Source: Photorhabdus akhurstii
GTDB lineage: Bacteria; Pseudomonadota; Gammaproteobacteria; Enterobacterales; Enterobacteriaceae
Length of the DNA stretch: 64,000 nucleotides
Direction of reading: 5' to 3'
NCBI RefSeq assembly: GCF_018448925.1
Contig: NZ_RCWE01000008.1
Coordinates: 115,411 to 179,410 of the forward strand
Part shown: piece by piece, positions 62,401 to 64,000 of the stretch
How the letters are laid out: each line of letters opens with the position of its first letter
Numbering within the stretch: the first letter of the stretch is position 1
Position numbers and translations under genes: made by a program
The notes under the pieces: model-generated
The model's database searches: none
Told to the model about the DNA's origin: nothing
What the model saw: only the letters and a program-made list of their open reading frames with translations

Positions 62401-64000
62401 CTGGCTTTGCCTAAGGTGAAGCCAATCCCCCCGGTCCCCATCAGGCCGGATTTTTTCTCCTGCCGCAAATGGGTTTCATCGTGCGCTTCGGCTGCGGTGG
62501 TGACGGTGAGCTGATGACCGGCGTTCAGGCTGACATCCTGCGTACCGGCGACATTGCTGCCGCGGATATTGAGGTCTTTACCGGCCTGTAGAGTCACTTT
62601 ATCGCCACTGAATGTGGTACTGAGCGCCTGCCGGTCATGCACTTCATCGTGGGTTTCCACTGACGATTTCGACAGCCAGCCTTTGCTGGTCTGTTTACTG
62701 TGCTCCACTAAGTCGGATGAGGCCGTCCCGGTGGTCAGCGTCAGGTTATGCCCGGCCTGCGCCGTCAGTTGTTGACCGGCGTTGACGTGAGCGGCGGTGG
62801 CGTTCAAATCCTGCCCGGCTTGCAGGGTCACATCACCGGCGCCGGTTATCTGGCTGCCGATATCCTGTTGTTGGGTCAGATGGCGATAGTTATCTTTCCC
62901 CCAATTCCCTTGCTCTGTGCGGCGCGTGCTTAAGGCGTCCAGCGTCAGGTTATGGCCTGCCGTTATCTCGGTGTGACCGTCTTTACCCGCATTCTTGACG
63001 TCACTGGCGGTGAGCTGGACATTGTTAATGGCGCTCAGCGATAAGGCGCCTTTATCGTTCTGCACATAGATGCCTGCCGGACGGTCCAGCCAGCGGTTCG
63101 CTTCATCTCCGCGCACGGTCGATGCACTAATGATATCCCGGCCTTTCAGAGTTACCCGGTCATCCCCCTGAATCCGGCCGCCCCGGTTGGTGAGCGTCTG
63201 TTGGGTCGTCACATCCACTTTGCCGCCGCGAATAAAGCCGCTGTTGGTCAAATTGTTGGCCGTCAGTTGAGTGATGTCACGCCCGCTAATGGTGCCGCTG
63301 TTGGTGATATCGCCCGGACTGTTGAGTGCCACGGTATTTCCGGCCAGCAAAGCGCCGTCACTGCTCAAGTCGCCCTGACGGACACGCGCGTAAACCTGCG
63401 GCACAGTCACCACCTCGGTTGTGCCATCCGGCAGGGCCACGGCTTGATTGGTCAGCCAGATAATATCCGAGGTCAGCAACGCCATCTGTGCCGGGCTTAA
63501 GGCGACGCCCGGCGTTAATTGCTGCTGTTTGCCAAAAGCGACACCGGCATCCATCAGCGCTTTAAACTGGGCTTCGTCGTTGTTGTAGCCCGGCAGATAG
63601 CGCTGGCCGGTCAGTTGGGTGATTTGGTCACGCACCAGACGCTGTTCGTAGAACCCATCGCCCAGGCGTTTGTGAACCAGCGCCGGGTCATGCGTTAACT
63701 GTTGCCGCATATAGTCCGAGCCCAGCCACTGTTTATACTGGGTAAATTTCGGGTCGGTCTCGACCAGATAGTGGCTGTCGCTGCCCGGCTGCACGGTATA
63801 CAGGCTGTTATCCGGCAGGCGAGTATCGGGGGTCACCACGCGTATCACCGGATCGACTGTTTGCCCTTTGACGGTCTCCGGGGGCAATACCAGTGGCTGA
63901 TTTTTGATACCGTTCACCGGCGTGACCGTCGTGGGGGCAGAATGTATCTGACCGGTCTGTCGGTCTGTAATCGTGATATCGGTGCCCTGTGGACGGGTAT
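59424..64000 (-). CDS. cdiA: CdiA-like contact-dependent inhibition effector (3' part, 5' end outside window)
   Basis: About 1,525 codons with no stop; the frame continues beyond base 64000. It has filamentous-haemagglutinin repeats (many LTAGHNLTL-, LQAGKDL- and SSQNTEQTT-like units), a pretoxin PT-VENN region (SGAAGAASGELAAQVLIKQL, GDSTASAVTGAQAGK) and the VDNN motif at 60207-60218. The last ~264 residues are the toxin part: NHTGGN-type repeats, SPKHALGGWG, RYGIADGKLYEFQ and GGWHGYPI. It is secreted by a CdiB partner (not in the window) and delivers its C-terminus into neighbouring cells. Confidence 0.93.
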   Translation of the reverse strand, partial: TRPQGTDITITDRQTGQIHSAPTTVTPVNGIKNQPLVLPPETVKGQTVDPVIRVVTPDTRLPDNSLYTVQPGSDSHYLVETDPKFTQYKQWLGSDYMRQQLTHDPALVHKRLGDGFYEQRLVRDQITQLTGQRYLPGYNNDEAQFKALMDAGVAFGKQQQLTPGVALSPAQMALLTSDIIWLTNQAVALPDGTTEVVTVPQVYARVRQGDLSSDGALLAGNTVALNSPGDITNSGTISGRDITQLTANNLTNSGFIRGGKVDVTTQQTLTNRGGRIQGDDRVTLKGRDIISASTVRGDEANRWLDRPAGIYVQNDKGALSLSAINNVQLTASDVKNAGKDGHTEITAGHNLTLDALSTRRTEQGNWGKDNYRHLTQQQDIGSQITGAGDVTLQAGQDLNATAAHVNAGQQLTAQAGHNLTLTTGTASSDLVEHSKQTSKGWLSKSSVETHDEVHDRQALSTTFSGDKVTLQAGKDLNIRGSNVAGTQDVSLNAGHQLTVTTAAEAHDETHLRQEKKSGLMGTGGIGFTLGKASQKVTTDSDSQLSKGSTVGSSQGNVTLNAGEQLRVHGSEVIAGKDLTLTGQQVDITSAENRNHTTTKTEQKQSGLTVALSGTAGGAVNSAVQTARTARTESDPRVKALQNTKAALSGVQAAQAGRLAEAQGSDDKGNNNLAGVSLSYGRQSSRSEQQRRQTTQQGSHLTAGDNLTITAKGDDKGTSGQNGDIRVQGSQLQAGKDLQLNANRDIQLSSSQNTEQTTGKNSSHGSSLGVGLTAGPGGTGLSVSANVSRGTGHENGNGVSHTNTTLQAGQTVGLNSGRDTTLKGAQVSGEQITAEVKRHLTLSSEQDSQRYDSQQHNASAGVSATVGPLTNGTASLNASRNKLHSNYDSVQEQTGLFAGKGGYQVNVGDHTQLDGAVIASTADKANNILNTGTLGFKDIKNQADFTVEQQSAGVSLGQPTASQVLNNLAVNGLSGSHNQGHDSTTTHAAVSDGNLIIRDKAHQTQDVATLSRDTDNAANVLSPIFDKEKEQQRLKQARLIGEISAQMTEIASTEGKIIATKAAKAKLDHISEPDKAAARKKLVDSGNPHPTSADINKQVYDTAYTQALNDSGFGTGGTYQKALQAATAAIQGLAGNNLGQALAGGASPYLAGVIKDLTTDPQTHQVDIATNTLAHAILGAVAAEVSGNNALSGAAGAASGELAAQVLIKQLYGDGAKVSELTEEQKQTISTLSTLAAGLAGGIAGDSTASAVTGAQAGKNAVDNNFFGKLITEGCAIAAPCRTKVAEKVLEIGVKAGITGVVAKEIADKISSEDLDHLIMLQMMGNDEITQSYLNTLQDKYTQVVDPANLPTHTGGNQSDDIRKYPNHTGGNQQLKPGSIPNHTGNEENRSDITPNHTGNTEGKPDVGGNTTVTPIPDGPTKDELIYLSDSNEYVPSPKHALGGWGTPMDLTNSKAQEVLNNSIQGGKQRYGIADGKLYEFQPDNAGGWHGYPIPGNEAPPKVLREFLSRGDISKSEYNKMIKGK
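59733..60218. repeat. 486-bp cdiA homology block (partner 55587-56072)
   Basis: Second copy of the block described for orphan module 3. It includes a linker with a repeated (N/T)HTG(G)N unit about every 15-17 residues, four clear copies, which itself is a short internal repeat. Confidence 0.9.

Overview
The window looks like a chromosomal segment of an entomopathogenic enterobacterium, most likely Photorhabdus (Xenorhabdus is the main alternative). This rests on low overall GC with AT-rich intergenic DNA, a complete hpa (4-hydroxyphenylacetate) cluster, an EntD/NgrA-type phosphopantetheinyl transferase beside a chaperone-usher fimbrial operon, a nonribosomal peptide synthetase relic, several insertion-sequence relics, and a contact-dependent inhibition (CDI) locus with a long tail of orphan toxin/immunity modules. 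No rRNA, tRNA or CRISPR array was found.

Layout. (1) 1-9932: hpa catabolic operon on the minus strand, reading hpaG1-G2-E-D-F, then a Bcr/CflA exporter and a succinate-semialdehyde dehydrogenase, then hpaH-I-X. It is divergent from the MarR regulator hpaR. The enzymes cleave the ring of homoprotocatechuate and take it to pyruvate plus succinate semialdehyde, and the extra dehydrogenase can make succinate. (2) 10009-16875: phosphopantetheinyl transferase and a five-gene fimbrial operon (pilin, chaperone, usher, two adhesin-like subunits). A decayed second usher 3' end lies between the two adhesin genes, which shows that a usher-tail plus adhesin unit was duplicated. (3) 16876-23922: AT-rich spacer, GT9 glycosyltransferase, an unknown gene, a LysR regulator, an IS630 element, a VOC protein and a frameshifted NRPS condensation-domain relic. 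(4) 23923-42330: plus-strand type IV secretion block of an SPI-7/PFGI-1-like integrative conjugative element (ICE). Its first part is broken: a stop in the TIGR03765 gene, loss of the ATPase half of traD, and a stop in the TIGR03747 gene. A YhcG-type nuclease gene and a serine-recombinase relic are inserted there. The genes from RAQPRD to TraG look intact.

(5) 42378-46401: accessory cargo, including a frameshifted Abi-like gene, a frameshifted repressor divergent from a Ner-like regulator, and very small ORFs. (6) 46829-53134: a two-gene unit (PEP-hydrolase-like TIM barrel plus Tm-1-like/UPF0261 protein) divergent from a TetR regulator. About 1.36 kb of this locus is duplicated 3.3 kb away; there the regulator is intact and the UPF0261 gene is truncated. 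IS66 and IS256 scraps lie around it. (7) 53175-64000: 3' part of a large cdiA gene, its immunity gene, then four orphan cdiA-CT/immunity modules and a fifth fragment. Four of the five C-terminal toxins are versions of one fold (His-containing, H-W-x-G-S-T-G-D or similar), and three of the immunity proteins are Imm42 paralogues.

The most interesting system is the CDI tail. It looks like a cassette store: orphan modules without their own start codons, a 486-bp stretch collinear with the expressed cdiA just before the toxin, a common leader ahead of the VENN-type motif, and a 54-bp palindromic element after two immunity genes whose arms differ by compensatory changes.
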